Of a stretch of 64,000 bases of DNA, positions 21,163 through 29,781 are shown in pieces. The position numbers and the translations under genes are program-made. Within the stretch, counting starts at the first letter, position 1. Each line of letters opens with the position of its first letter. This DNA comes from Rhodococcus sp. OK302 (lineage in GTDB: Bacteria; Actinomycetota; Actinomycetes; Mycobacteriales; Mycobacteriaceae): assembly GCF_002245895.1 (NCBI RefSeq), contig NZ_NPJZ01000001.1, positions 2,764,501 through 2,828,500 on the forward strand. The letters run 5' to 3'. The notes below the pieces were generated by a model that was given only the letters and a program-made list of their open reading frames with translations, searched no databases and had not been told where the DNA came from.

Positions 21163-22905
21163 ATGGGCAAACAACGGGCGACGGATTACGACGTACTGAT
21201 CGTCGGGTCCGGGTTCGGCGGAAGCGTCAGTGCGCTTCGTCTCGTGGAAAAAGGCTACAAAGTCGGTGTGATCGAAGCTGGTCGACGGTTCGCCGATGCC
21301 GATTTTGCGAAGAACAGCTGGGATCTGAAGAAGTTCCTGTGGGCACCCAAGCTGGGATGCTTCGGTATTCAGCGGGTTCACCTGCTGCGCGACTGCCTGA
21401 TTCTGGCGGGTGCCGGCGTCGGCGGCGGTTCGTTGAACTACGCGAACACGCTGTACCAGCCGCCGGAACCGTTTTTCAACGACAAACAGTGGGCGCACAT
21501 CACCGACTGGCGCGATGAGCTCACGCCGTTCTACGAGCAGGCGCAGAAGATGCTCGGTGTCGTCCGGAATCCGCACATGACGCCGGCCGACGAGATCATG
21601 AAATCGGTCGCAGACGACATGGGCGTCGGCGACACGTTCATTCAGACTCCCGTCGGAGTCTATTTCGGAGAACCGGGCAAGAAGGCTGCCGATCCGTACT
21701 TCGGTGGTGTCGGACCGGAACGCACCGGCTGCATCGAATGTGGCGAGTGCATGACCGGCTGCCGTCACGGTGCCAAGAACACCCTCCTCAAGAACTACCT
21801 CGGCCTCGCCGAGACTGCTGGTGCCGACATCATCCCGATGACAACGGTGTCCGGGCTCCGTGAGTCGCGCGACGGTACGTGGGACGTGTTCACCGAGCGG
21901 ACCGGCGCTTTCAAGCGCAAGAATCGTCGTACGTACACCGCAGCCAACGTGATTCTCGCTGCCGGTACGTGGGGGACGCAGCACCTGTTGTTCGACATGA
22001 AGGACACGGGCGCGCTGCCCAAGCTGTCCGACAAACTCGGTGAGCTGACGCGTACGAACTCCGAGTCCATCGTCGGCGCCGGCAAGTACAAGGTGGATCC
22101 CGCACTCGACCTCACTCGAGGTGTGGCGATCACGTCGTCGTTCCATCCCAGCAAGGACACGCATATCGAGCCGGTTCGCTACGGCAAGGGTTCCAACGCG
22201 ATGGGCCTGCTGCAGACGTTGATGACCGACGGCGGCGGAACCAAGCCGCGGTGGGTGACGTTCTTGGGCACCGTCGCCAGGAATCCGTTCCAGATGCTGC
22301 GCATGCTCACCGTCAAGGACTGGAGCGAGCGGACCATCATCGCGCTGGTCATGCAGAATCTCGACAACTCCATCACGACGTACACGAAGAAGGGGCTCTT
22401 CGGGCGTCGTAAGGTCACCAGCAAGCAGGGCCACGGCGAGCCGAATCCCACGTGGATTCCCGAGGGCAACGACGCCACTCGACGCGTAGCGGAAAAGATC
22501 GACGGCGTGGCCGGCGGCACGTGGGGAGAGATCTTCAACGTTCCACTCACCGCGCATTTCCTCGGTGGCTGCGCAATCGCGTCCGATCCGGACCACGGTG
22601 TGATCGATCCGTATCAGCGCGTCTACGGATACCCGACGCTCAGCGTCGTCGACGGTGCTGCGGTGTCCGCCAATCTCGGTGTGAACCCGTCGTTGACCAT
22701 TGCGGCGCAGGCTGAACGCGCGGCGTCGTTGTGGCCGAACAAGGGGGAGCAGGACCTCCGTCCGGCCCAGGGTGGTGATTACCAGCGGTTGTCGCCGATT
22801 GCGCCCAACTCGCCCGTCGTTCCCGCGTCGGCTCCGGCGGCTCTGGTTCTTCCGATTGTGAAGATCACGGGTGGAAAGAAGCCGGTATCGCCTGAAGTGG
22901 CGTGA
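21163..22905 (+). CDS. choD: GMC-family FAD oxidoreductase (ChoD-like)
   Basis: 580 aa. FAD-binding GSGFGGS follows DYDVLIV at residues 10-20, with the glycine box GAGVGGGSLNYAN and the C-terminal SANLGVNPSLTIAAQAE. It carries CIECGECMTGC (Cys190, 193, 196, 200), which resembles an iron-sulfur or metal site and is absent from secreted cholesterol oxidases. No signal peptide is visible. By position it matches mycobacterial ChoD (Rv3409c), originally annotated cholesterol oxidase but whose true substrate is disputed. The start ATG 21163 follows GGAGG (21152-21156). A Pro/Ala-rich tail ends the protein. Confidence 0.85.
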   Translation: MGKQRATDYDVLIVGSGFGGSVSALRLVEKGYKVGVIEAGRRFADADFAKNSWDLKKFLWAPKLGCFGIQRVHLLRDCLILAGAGVGGGSLNYANTLYQPPEPFFNDKQWAHITDWRDELTPFYEQAQKMLGVVRNPHMTPADEIMKSVADDMGVGDTFIQTPVGVYFGEPGKKAADPYFGGVGPERTGCIECGECMTGCRHGAKNTLLKNYLGLAETAGADIIPMTTVSGLRESRDGTWDVFTERTGAFKRKNRRTYTAANVILAAGTWGTQHLLFDMKDTGALPKLSDKLGELTRTNSESIVGAGKYKVDPALDLTRGVAITSSFHPSKDTHIEPVRYGKGSNAMGLLQTLMTDGGGTKPRWVTFLGTVARNPFQMLRMLTVKDWSERTIIALVMQNLDNSITTYTKKGLFGRRKVTSKQGHGEPNPTWIPEGNDATRRVAEKIDGVAGGTWGEIFNVPLTAHFLGGCAIASDPDHGVIDPYQRVYGYPTLSVVDGAAVSANLGVNPSLTIAAQAERAASLWPNKGEQDLRPAQGGDYQRLSPIAPNSPVVPASAPAALVLPIVKITGGKKPVSPEVA

Positions 22906-22914
22906 TCTTCGTCG

Positions 22915-22950
22915 CCCCCGGACCCTCGTATGCTGCGTAGAGTCCGGGGG
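22915..22950 (+). terminator. Stem-loop between choD and guaA
   Basis: Arms CCCCCGGAC (22915-22923) and GTCCGGGGG (22942-22950) pair perfectly over 9 bp around an 18-base loop, starting 10 bases after the choD stop. No T-tract follows. It probably terminates choD before guaA, whose start is 39 bp further on. Confidence 0.75.
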
Positions 22951-22988
22951 AGGGCAGGTTCACTAGCTGGGCATATTAGACTGCACGT

Positions 22989-24560
22989 GTGGCGGATATC
23001 GAGCAGCAGAGACCAGTTCTTGTCGTCGACTTCGGTGCGCAGTATGCGCAGCTGATCGCACGGCGGGTTCGTGAGGCCAAGGTCTACTCGGAGGTGATTC
23101 CACATACCATGACCGTCGAGGAAATCGTGGCCAAGAACCCCTTGGCTGTGGTGCTCTCCGGCGGCCCGTCCAGCGTGTATGCCGACGGCGCCCCGAAGCT
23201 TGATCCGGCACTCTTCGACCACGACATTCCGGTATTCGGAATCTGCTACGGATTCCAGGCCATGGCCGGCGCCCTCGGTGGCACCGTCGCCGAGACCGGA
23301 ACCCGTGAGTACGGCCGCACCGACATCTCGGTGTCCGGTGGACTACTTCACGACGGACTTCCCGCGACGCAGCCTGTCTGGATGAGCCACGGTGACGCTG
23401 TCACCGAAGCGCCGGCAGGTTTCGAAGTCACCGCGACCAGCGAAGGCGCTCCCGTCGCTGCTTTCGAGGACCGCGCTCGCAAGTTGGCCGGCGTCCAGTA
23501 CCACCCCGAGGTTCTGCATTCCCCGCACGGCCAGCAGGTTCTGAGCCGCTTCCTGCACGAGATCGCCGGTATCCCGGCAGCGTGGACGGCGTCCAACATC
23601 GCCGAGTCGCTCATCGAGCAGGTTCGCGAGCAGGTCGGCGACGGCCATGCCATCTGTGGTCTGTCCGGTGGCGTCGACTCCGCTGTTGCCGCTGCGTTGG
23701 TTCAGCGCGCGATCGGCGACCGGTTGACGTGTGTGTTCGTCGACCACGGTTTGATGCGTGCCGGTGAGCGCACGCAGGTCGAGAACGACTTCGTTGCTGC
23801 TACGGGTGCTCGTCTCATCACGGTTGATGCTGCTGACACCTTCATCGGTGAACTGGCCGGCGTCACCGACCCCGAGACCAAGCGCAAGATCATCGGCCGC
23901 GAGTTCATTCGCAGCTTCGAAGGCGCAGTCAGTGATGTTCTGGGCGAGAACGCTTCTCACGGCGCGACTGTCGACTTCCTCGTTCAGGGCACGCTGTACC
24001 CGGACGTCGTGGAATCCGGCGGCGGCACCGGAACCGCAAACATCAAGAGCCACCACAACGTCGGCGGACTGCCGGAAGATCTGCAGTTCAAGCTCGTCGA
24101 GCCGCTGCGTCTGCTGTTCAAGGACGAGGTCCGCGCCGTCGGCCGCGAACTGGGCTTGCCGGAAGAGATCGTCGGACGCCAGCCGTTCCCCGGACCGGGT
24201 CTGGGTATCCGCATCATCGGTGAGGTTACTCAGGAGCGTCTCGAGATTCTCCGTCACGCAGATTCCATTGCGCGCGAAGAACTTACGTCCGCTGGTCTCG
24301 ACGGTGTGATCTGGCAGTGTCCCGTTGTCCTCCTCGCCGACGTGCGCAGCGTGGGTGTCCAGGGCGACGGCCGCACCTACGGTCACCCGATCGTGCTGCG
24401 CCCCGTCTCGAGTGAAGACGCGATGACCGCAGACTGGACGCGTTTGCCGTACGAAACCCTCGAGCGCATTTCCACGCGCATCACCAACGAGGTTCCGGAC
24501 GTCAACCGCGTTGTTCTCGACGTGACGAGCAAGCCGCCGGGAACCATCGAGTGGGAGTGA
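22989..24560 (+). CDS. guaA: GMP synthase (glutamine-hydrolysing)
   Basis: 523 aa, starting with GTG. The class I glutamine amidotransferase half has [18 protein letters not shown], nucleophile Cys86 in GICYGFQAM, and the His/Glu in YHPEVLHS. The synthetase half has the ATP-pyrophosphatase loop [14 protein letters not shown] and the dimerisation domain ending [11 protein letters not shown]. It converts XMP to GMP and completes the guaB pathway encoded upstream. Confidence 0.98.
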   Translation: MADIEQQRPVLVVDFGAQYAQLIARRVREAKVYSEVIPHTMTVEEIVAKNPLAVVLSGGPSSVYADGAPKLDPALFDHDIPVFGICYGFQAMAGALGGTVAETGTREYGRTDISVSGGLLHDGLPATQPVWMSHGDAVTEAPAGFEVTATSEGAPVAAFEDRARKLAGVQYHPEVLHSPHGQQVLSRFLHEIAGIPAAWTASNIAESLIEQVREQVGDGHAICGLSGGVDSAVAAALVQRAIGDRLTCVFVDHGLMRAGERTQVENDFVAATGARLITVDAADTFIGELAGVTDPETKRKIIGREFIRSFEGAVSDVLGENASHGATVDFLVQGTLYPDVVESGGGTGTANIKSHHNVGGLPEDLQFKLVEPLRLLFKDEVRAVGRELGLPEEIVGRQPFPGPGLGIRIIGEVTQERLEILRHADSIAREELTSAGLDGVIWQCPVVLLADVRSVGVQGDGRTYGHPIVLRPVSSEDAMTADWTRLPYETLERISTRITNEVPDVNRVVLDVTSKPPGTIEWE

Positions 24561-24573
24561 TCCCCAACTGAAC

Positions 24574-24633
24574 AAAAACTGCTGTGCGCCTTTGTTAACC
24601 TTCCGCGGTTAACAAAGGCGCACAGCAGTTTTT
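24574..24633. terminator. Bidirectional terminator, palindromic repeat copy B
   Basis: Perfect 27-bp arms (24574-24600 and 24607-24633) around the 6-base loop TTCCGC. An A-tract lies on the left and a T-tract on the right, so it works as an intrinsic terminator in both directions. It ends guaA and the convergent 76-aa membrane protein gene, whose TAA begins at the arm's edge. The core CTGCTGTGCGCCTTTGTTAA is shared with 13204-13253. Confidence 0.95.
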
Positions 24634-24863
24634 TATTTCCTGCGATTCGGCAGGATTACCAGCAGTAGCCCCGCGACGACGGCTGCGCCGACGAAGATCC
24701 ACCGGAACTGAACGTCGGCCGCCGGTGCCAGCGAGAAGGGGCCGAGCAGAGCCCACACGCTGACCAGCATCGCCAGGATTCCCGCGATCAGCAGAAGTAC
24801 GGACGGGCGCTTGGTCTTTCGGGTTTCTTCGGGTTCGGTGATGGTGTCGTCGTAGTCGCTCAT
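24633..24863 (-). CDS. Small two-TM membrane protein downstream of the PspC-domain gene
   Basis: 76 aa: an acidic, charged N-terminus (DYDDTITEPEETRKTKR) followed by two hydrophobic helices, SVLLLIAGILAMLVSVWALL and WIFVGAAVVAGLLLVIL, and a basic NRRK end. Its ATG overlaps the stop of the PspC-domain gene (ATGA), so the two are translated together. This suggests an accessory role in the envelope-stress system. I know of no named family. Confidence 0.8.
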   Translation of the reverse strand: MSDYDDTITEPEETRKTKRPSVLLLIAGILAMLVSVWALLGPFSLAPAADVQFRWIFVGAAVVAGLLLVILPNRRK

Positions 24864-26203
24864 GATTGTGCTACCTCCAAGCTGCCGAATGTTGCCTTGG
24901 CGTTGACAGTGACGACCGGAGAATCAGCGTTAGCCTGCGTTCCCGAGTGAACGCCGCCGTCGAGGCAACGGGATCCGTCACCCATCACAACGGTGCAGTC
25001 GTTCTGTACCTTGACGGTCTCCGGCAGCAGAACCTTGAACTCGCCGAAGGCTGCCGAGACGTCGACGGTTTTGTCCTCGGTGAACGTGACGCCGCGCAGA
25101 TCCAATGTGAAGCTGCCGAAGCCACCGGAGTACGACGGCTGTATCTCGGAGACGTTGGTCGGGGTCCACTTCTGTTCACCCGACGCGTCGAACTGGAGCG
25201 GGTAGACCAGCGATGCGAGGATCACGAACCCGACCAGTGGTGCTGTCACGACCAGCAGTCCGTATCCCTTGCGGAAGAACGCTCCGAGAATCAATCCGGC
25301 GGCGATGACAGCGAGTCCGACGGCACCGACGCGGCCCGGCGTGAACCAGTCGTTGCCGGTTGCCGCACCGGCCGCGCCGGTGACGGATGTGGCGATGATC
25401 GCGAGTCCGAGGACGGTGAGTGTCCAGCGGGAGCGTCGGCGCTTCGGTGGAAGGGGCAGCAGGGGAGTGTTCTTGACTGCCGGATCGGGAAGATCCCAGG
25501 CGAAGGGTGCAACTCCCAGGGGATCCCAGGACGGCGGCGTGACGGTTCGCTCTTGCTCGTCGACGGAACCGCTCGGGCTCTTGGAAAGATCGACAGCCGG
25601 CTCGGGGGCGATGTAGCTGTCCGGGAGTTTGGTGTACGGCGTGTAGATCGGCGGCTGGTCCGGAGTGACCGGGCCGGGTGTGAAATAGCCGGGTGTGAAC
25701 GGTCCGGGTGTGAATCCTGTTCCGGGATAGACCGTTCCGGAACCGATGTACTGAGAGGTGCTCGGGGGCAACACCGGCGGGACTGGTTGTCGTTGGTAGA
25801 GAAGCCACAATCCGCCGAGCATCAGCATCAACCCGATCAGTCCAGCGCCGCCCTTTCCGGCCCCGATGGGCCCGATCGTGGTTGCGGCGATAGCGAGTGC
25901 CACCAACAGGACGATCGTCTTGGTGCCGGATTCGGAACGCCGTCGACGATGGAACATCGACTCGGCCGAGGAGGGCCCGGTATCAGCGCGGGCGAGAACC
26001 AGCCATCCCGCGAGATACAGCAGGATGCCCGAACCTCCGAAGATGGTCGAGACGACAAAGGCGACGCGCACGAGGATCGGGTCGACGCCGTAGCGGTATC
26101 CGATTCCGGCGCACACGCCGGCAACGTGGCCCTGGGCGGGTAGACGCACGGGGCGGGTCCGCCACAGATCTTGGATCTGTTCCTGGAAGGTCGGAGTACT
26201 CAT
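24860..26203 (-). CDS. PspC-domain membrane protein (EsrI-like)
   Basis: 447 aa. An N-terminal PspC domain (about residues 15-75: GVCAGIGYRYGVDPILVRVA) is followed by membrane helices and a cytosolic or periplasmic Pro/Thr linker with FTPG repeats. Three or four more helices follow (from RRRSRWTLTVLGLAIIATS), then a C-terminal domain that resembles the LiaF/DUF2154-type sensor (FGEFKVLLPETVKVQNDCTVVMG). The gene is divergent from a PspC-type histidine kinase and its regulator. I recall the three-component EsrISR system of Corynebacterium glutamicum, where EsrI restrains EsrS and the locus is also next to guaA. I propose the same role here by synteny. ATG 26203 was chosen since it starts the conserved STPTFQEQ region. 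Confidence 0.82.
   Translation of the reverse strand: MSTPTFQEQIQDLWRTRPVRLPAQGHVAGVCAGIGYRYGVDPILVRVAFVVSTIFGGSGILLYLAGWLVLARADTGPSSAESMFHRRRRSESGTKTIVLLVALAIAATTIGPIGAGKGGAGLIGLMLMLGGLWLLYQRQPVPPVLPPSTSQYIGSGTVYPGTGFTPGPFTPGYFTPGPVTPDQPPIYTPYTKLPDSYIAPEPAVDLSKSPSGSVDEQERTVTPPSWDPLGVAPFAWDLPDPAVKNTPLLPLPPKRRRSRWTLTVLGLAIIATSVTGAAGAATGNDWFTPGRVGAVGLAVIAAGLILGAFFRKGYGLLVVTAPLVGFVILASLVYPLQFDASGEQKWTPTNVSEIQPSYSGGFGSFTLDLRGVTFTEDKTVDVSAAFGEFKVLLPETVKVQNDCTVVMGDGSRCLDGGVHSGTQANADSPVVTVNAKATFGSLEVAQS
25659..25718. repeat. 15-bp tandem repeat coding FTPG units
   Basis: Three clean units CCGGGTGTGAA-N4 start at 25674, 25689 and 25704, with a degenerate fourth at 25659. On the coding strand they give successive FTPG-type pentapeptides in the linker of the PspC-domain protein. 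Confidence 0.85.
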
Positions 26204-26238
26204 GAATCCATCGTCGTTGGTGGGGTGGTGGTGGCGCA

Positions 26239-26255
26239 TCAGGGCTGGGCCCTGA
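26239..26255. promoter_or_regulatory. Palindromic operator 1 of the EsrISR-like system
   Basis: TCAGGG-CTGGG-CCCTGA, flanked by a further A/T pair. It lies 36 bp upstream of the PspC-domain gene start and pairs with a second copy starting 42 bp away. It is a probable binding site for the LuxR-type response regulator encoded by the same locus. Confidence 0.75.
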
Positions 26256-26280
26256 TCTTTGCCGTAGTCGAGTGACGACC

Positions 26281-26297
26281 TCAGGGTTGGACCCTGA
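26281..26297. promoter_or_regulatory. Palindromic operator 2 of the EsrISR-like system
   Basis: TCAGGGT-TGG-ACCCTGA, a perfect 7-bp inverted repeat. Start-to-start spacing from operator 1 is 42 bp, four helical turns. Its last base is the A of the ATG at 26297, which suggests either a leaderless kinase message or a true kinase start further downstream. Confidence 0.8.
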
Positions 26298-27619
26298 TGT
26301 GTGCGCCGGAGGTTCGTGCCAGTATCGACTATGTGCAATCTGTGTCTGAACCCGCGATCGTGAGTGCGCCACTGCCGCTGCCGCTGCGAAAGCTGGAGCG
26401 CCGCTCCGGTGGTCGCATCGTCGGCGGTGTGGCCGGCGGTATCGCGGATCATCTCGGCGTCGACGTCCTGAAGGTTCGTGTTGCGTTTGCGATTCTGGCA
26501 GCGATGGCCGGCGCCGGAATCGTGGTGTACGGGATTCTCTGGGCGTTCGTTTCGGTGGGTACCGACACCGAGAAGGCGAGTGCTGCGGAGCGCCAGCGCG
26601 CTTACGGTTTGATCGCTCTCGGTCTGGGCGGCGCGGCGGCATTGTCCTGGCTGTTCAGCGGCACTGCCGGATCGGTGCTGGCACCTTTCTTCGTCGTCGC
26701 TATCGGTGCGGCCCTGGTGTGGCGGGAGTTCGATTCCGAAGGTCCACGTACCGTCATCGGACTGCCGCAACGCCCCACTGTCCTGACGTGGACGCGGGTG
26801 GTCGGCGGTGCGACGCTGATCGTTCTGGGCCTGGCGGTAGTGGTGTTGGCGCAGGTCGACATCGATGCCTTGCGATCGTCCTTCTTGGCGGTGATCGTGA
26901 CCTTGATCGGTGCCGGACTGTTGACGGTTCCGTTGTGGCTGCGGATGTGGCGAGCTCTGGGCGCCGAGCGTGCTGCTCGAATCCGCAACGACGAGCGTGA
27001 GGAGATCGCGTCGCACCTGCATGATTCGGTGTTGCAGACCTTGGCGCTGATTCAGAAGCAGTCCGAAAATCCAGCGGAAGTCGCGCGGCTCGCCCGCGGG
27101 CAGGAACGCGAGCTTCGGAAGTGGTTGTTCAGTGGCGGCGAGATCGACCACACCAGCCTGACCGAGGGTCTCAAGATCATCGCGGGTGAGGTGGAGGATC
27201 AGCACGGCGTGACGGTTCGTCCCGTCACTGTCGGAGACGTGGCACTCGGCGGTGAGAACGGCCTGCCGAAGGAAGCATTTACCGCCCTTCTCGGTGCGAC
27301 CCGCGAGGCTCTGGTCAACTCTGCCAAGCATTCCGGAGAGAAGGAGATCAACTTGTTCGCCGAAGTCGAGGGCGATCAGGTCAGCATTTTTGTACGCGAC
27401 CGCGGTGTGGGTTTCGACGTCGACGCGGTGCCCGAGGACCGTCAGGGATTGGCCAAGTCGATCCGGGGCCGCATCGAGCGTCGTGGGGGTCGCGTCGTAG
27501 TTCGGTCGAGTCCCGGCAAGGGGACCGAGATCCGGGTTCACATGCCGCTCGGCGGCAAGGCTGACCTACAGTGGGACGAGTCCGTAGACCATGCCCCGAA
27601 CCCTGAGGAACAGTTCTAG
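26297..27619 (+). CDS. PspC-domain sensor histidine kinase (EsrS-like)
   Basis: 440 aa from ATG 26297. An N-terminal PspC domain (GGRIVGGVAGGIADHLGVD) leads into several membrane helices, then a HisKA_3 dimerisation helix EEIASHLHDSVLQTLALI with phospho-His242. The ATPase domain has ATREALVNSAKHS (N box), RDRGVGFDVD (G1) and SSPGKGTEIRV. It should autophosphorylate and pass phosphate to the LuxR-type regulator, whose GTG overlaps its stop. GTG codons at 26333 and 26342 are alternative starts that would place operator 2 outside the gene. Confidence 0.85.
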   Translation: MCAPEVRASIDYVQSVSEPAIVSAPLPLPLRKLERRSGGRIVGGVAGGIADHLGVDVLKVRVAFAILAAMAGAGIVVYGILWAFVSVGTDTEKASAAERQRAYGLIALGLGGAAALSWLFSGTAGSVLAPFFVVAIGAALVWREFDSEGPRTVIGLPQRPTVLTWTRVVGGATLIVLGLAVVVLAQVDIDALRSSFLAVIVTLIGAGLLTVPLWLRMWRALGAERAARIRNDEREEIASHLHDSVLQTLALIQKQSENPAEVARLARGQERELRKWLFSGGEIDHTSLTEGLKIIAGEVEDQHGVTVRPVTVGDVALGGENGLPKEAFTALLGATREALVNSAKHSGEKEINLFAEVEGDQVSIFVRDRGVGFDVDAVPEDRQGLAKSIRGRIERRGGRVVVRSSPGKGTEIRVHMPLGGKADLQWDESVDHAPNPEEQF

Positions 27620-28278
27620 TGACCTTGCCGCCAGTGCCCCCGTATCGTGTTTTTCTCGTCGACGATCATGGGGTGTTCCGCTCCGGAGTTCGCGCCGAAT
27701 TGTCTCGCGAGGGTGACATGGAGATAGTCGGTGAAGCCGGTGGTGTGGCCGAGGCGATCGCCGGCATCAACAAGACCAAACCGCACGTCGTATTGCTCGA
27801 CGTGCACATGCCCGACGGCGGTGGAGTGGCCGTGCTTCGCGGGATAGATTCGGGCCCGGTGTGCTTGGCGCTCAGCGTGTCCGACGCCGCCGAGGATGTC
27901 ATCGCAGTAATTCGCGGTGGAGCTCGGGGGTACGTGACCAAAACGATTTCGGGGTCCGAATTGGCCGATGGTGTGCGTCGGGTCGCCGGCGGCGACGCCG
28001 TCTTCGGACCTCGGTTGGCGGGGTTCGTGCTCGATTCCTTCACCGGTCGGTCTGCAGCTCCGGAACCGCAGCTCGATCCGGAACTGGATTCTCTGACTCC
28101 GCGTGAACTCGAAGTCCTCCGGTTGCTCGCCCGGGGTTACACCTACCGCGAAATCGCGGAGGAACTGGTGATTTCTGTGAAGACGGTCGAGACCCATGCG
28201 TCGAATGTTCTGCGAAAGACTCAGCAGTCCAATCGCAATGCGCTGACGCGTTGGGCTCATCGCCGTCAGATCGACTAG
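27619..28278 (+). CDS. LuxR/NarL-type response regulator (EsrR-like)
   Basis: 219 aa. The receiver domain has VFLVDDHGVFR, phospho-acceptor Asp61 in LLDVHMP and the conserved Lys in YVTKTISG. The C-terminal LuxR helix-turn-helix is LTPRELEVLRLLARGYTYRE ending in SVKTVETHASNVLRK. It overlaps the kinase stop by one base (TAGTG). I predict that it binds the two TCAGGG palindromes at 26239-26297 to control both divergent transcripts. Confidence 0.9.
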   Translation: MTLPPVPPYRVFLVDDHGVFRSGVRAELSREGDMEIVGEAGGVAEAIAGINKTKPHVVLLDVHMPDGGGVAVLRGIDSGPVCLALSVSDAAEDVIAVIRGGARGYVTKTISGSELADGVRRVAGGDAVFGPRLAGFVLDSFTGRSAAPEPQLDPELDSLTPRELEVLRLLARGYTYREIAEELVISVKTVETHASNVLRKTQQSNRNALTRWAHRRQID

Positions 28279-28335
28279 CACCGTCAGATCGACTGAGGTC
28301 TTTCACGATGCTCGGCTAAGGCGCACGATGGACCA

Positions 28336-29781
28336 ATGACGGAACCATTGGCGCTGGCGTCGAGACGAGGGCGCTGGGTTGTTGCCGCCACGGTTCTCGG
28401 TTCGAGTATGGCTCTCCTCGACGGCACTGTTGTCAACATCGCGCTGCCGCACATCGGCTCCGACCTGGGGTCTGGTGTGGCAGGCCTGCAATGGACGCTC
28501 AGCGGGTACACCTTGGCGTTGGCGTCGTTGATCCTTCTCGGCGGTGCGCTGGGGGATCGGTGGGGCCGACGCCGGGTGTTCGTGTGGGGCACCGTGTGGT
28601 TCGCGGTGGCGTCGTTGCTGTGTGGAATTGCTCCGGACATCACGTTTCTGGTGGTGGCACGAATCCTTCAAGGTGTCGGGGCAGCACTGCTGACGCCCGG
28701 GAGTTTGGCCATCATCTCGGCGTCGTTGCGTGAGGAGGACCGGGGTGCGGCTATCGGATTGTGGTCGGGTCTCGGGGGAGTTGCGGGTGCCGTCGGCCCG
28801 CTGTTCGGCGGTTGGCTTGTGGAGGTTGCCGGGTGGCGTTCGGTGTTCTTCCTGAACCTTCCACTTGCTGCTCTGGTGGTGTGGGCCTCCGTGCGTCATG
28901 TTCCGGAGAGTCGTGACCCGAACCCGCCCGAGCGCCTCGACGTACTCGGATCTGCCTGTGCGGTGGTCGGTCTCGGTGCATTGACGTACGGGCTGATCGA
29001 GATGAACCTACTTGCCGGTGTTGTCGGCGGGCTGGCTCTGTGTCTTTTTGTTGTTGTGGAACGACGTTCGCCGAGTGCGCTGGTGCCGCCGTCGCTTTTC
29101 CATTCGAGAATGTTCGTGGCGGCAAACCTGGTGACGCTGGCCGTGTACGCCGCGCTGGGCGGAGTGTTTTTCCTGTTGGTGTTGCAACTGCAACTTGTCG
29201 CCGGCTATTCACCGGTGGCGGCCGGTGTAGCAACGATTCCGATTACGTTGGCGTTGTTGCTGTTCTCGTCGCGGGCAGGCAGATACGCGCAGACTCACGG
29301 ACCTCGCTTGCCGATGACTGTCGGGCCGGTGTTGGCGGCCGCGGGGTTGGTATTGATGACGCGCATCGGTGTTGATGCGTCGTATCTGACGGACGTGCTG
29401 CCCGGGGTGCTTGTTTTCGGTCTGGGTTTGTCCGTGATGGTGGCACCGTTGACTGCGGCGGTGCTGGGTTCGGTTCCGGTGGAGCAGTCGGGAATTGCGT
29501 CCGGTGTGAACAATGCGGTTGCCCGAACCAGCCAACTGCTGGCGGTTGCTGCATTGCCGGGAATTGCGGGAATCAACACCGAAGCCCTGGTGGACCCCGC
29601 ACTGTTCTCGGACGGATTCACTGTGGCGATGTACATCTGTGTCGGACTCTTGCTGCTCGGCGCGGGTATTGCTGCCGTGTTGATCCGCACTCCGGAAGTG
29701 GAGCCGGCGGATTCGGTTGCCTGCAAACCGCACTGTGATCTGACAGGGCCTGCAGTGCAACCGAATCCGTCTGCAGACTAG
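28336..29781 (+). CDS. MFS drug transporter, 14-TM DHA2 (EmrB/QacA-like)
   Basis: 481 aa with about 14 hydrophobic helices. The DHA2 motif SMALLDGTVVNIALP lies in the first helix, motif A is GALGDRWGRRRVF, and motif C is around GLGGVAGAVGPLFGGWLV. Such pumps exchange protons for lipophilic or cationic drugs. It is 57 bp after the envelope-stress regulator, so co-expression with that system is possible. Its TAG stop shares the palindrome CTAG with the stop of the convergent MFS gene. Confidence 0.88.
   Translation: MTEPLALASRRGRWVVAATVLGSSMALLDGTVVNIALPHIGSDLGSGVAGLQWTLSGYTLALASLILLGGALGDRWGRRRVFVWGTVWFAVASLLCGIAPDITFLVVARILQGVGAALLTPGSLAIISASLREEDRGAAIGLWSGLGGVAGAVGPLFGGWLVEVAGWRSVFFLNLPLAALVVWASVRHVPESRDPNPPERLDVLGSACAVVGLGALTYGLIEMNLLAGVVGGLALCLFVVVERRSPSALVPPSLFHSRMFVAANLVTLAVYAALGGVFFLLVLQLQLVAGYSPVAAGVATIPITLALLLFSSRAGRYAQTHGPRLPMTVGPVLAAAGLVLMTRIGVDASYLTDVLPGVLVFGLGLSVMVAPLTAAVLGSVPVEQSGIASGVNNAVARTSQLLAVAALPGIAGINTEALVDPALFSDGFTVAMYICVGLLLLGAGIAAVLIRTPEVEPADSVACKPHCDLTGPAVQPNPSAD

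Noticed and set aside
21145..22596. 483-codon minus-strand frame antisense to choD
   Set aside because: Arg/Val-rich translation without motifs, fully explained by codon bias of choD.
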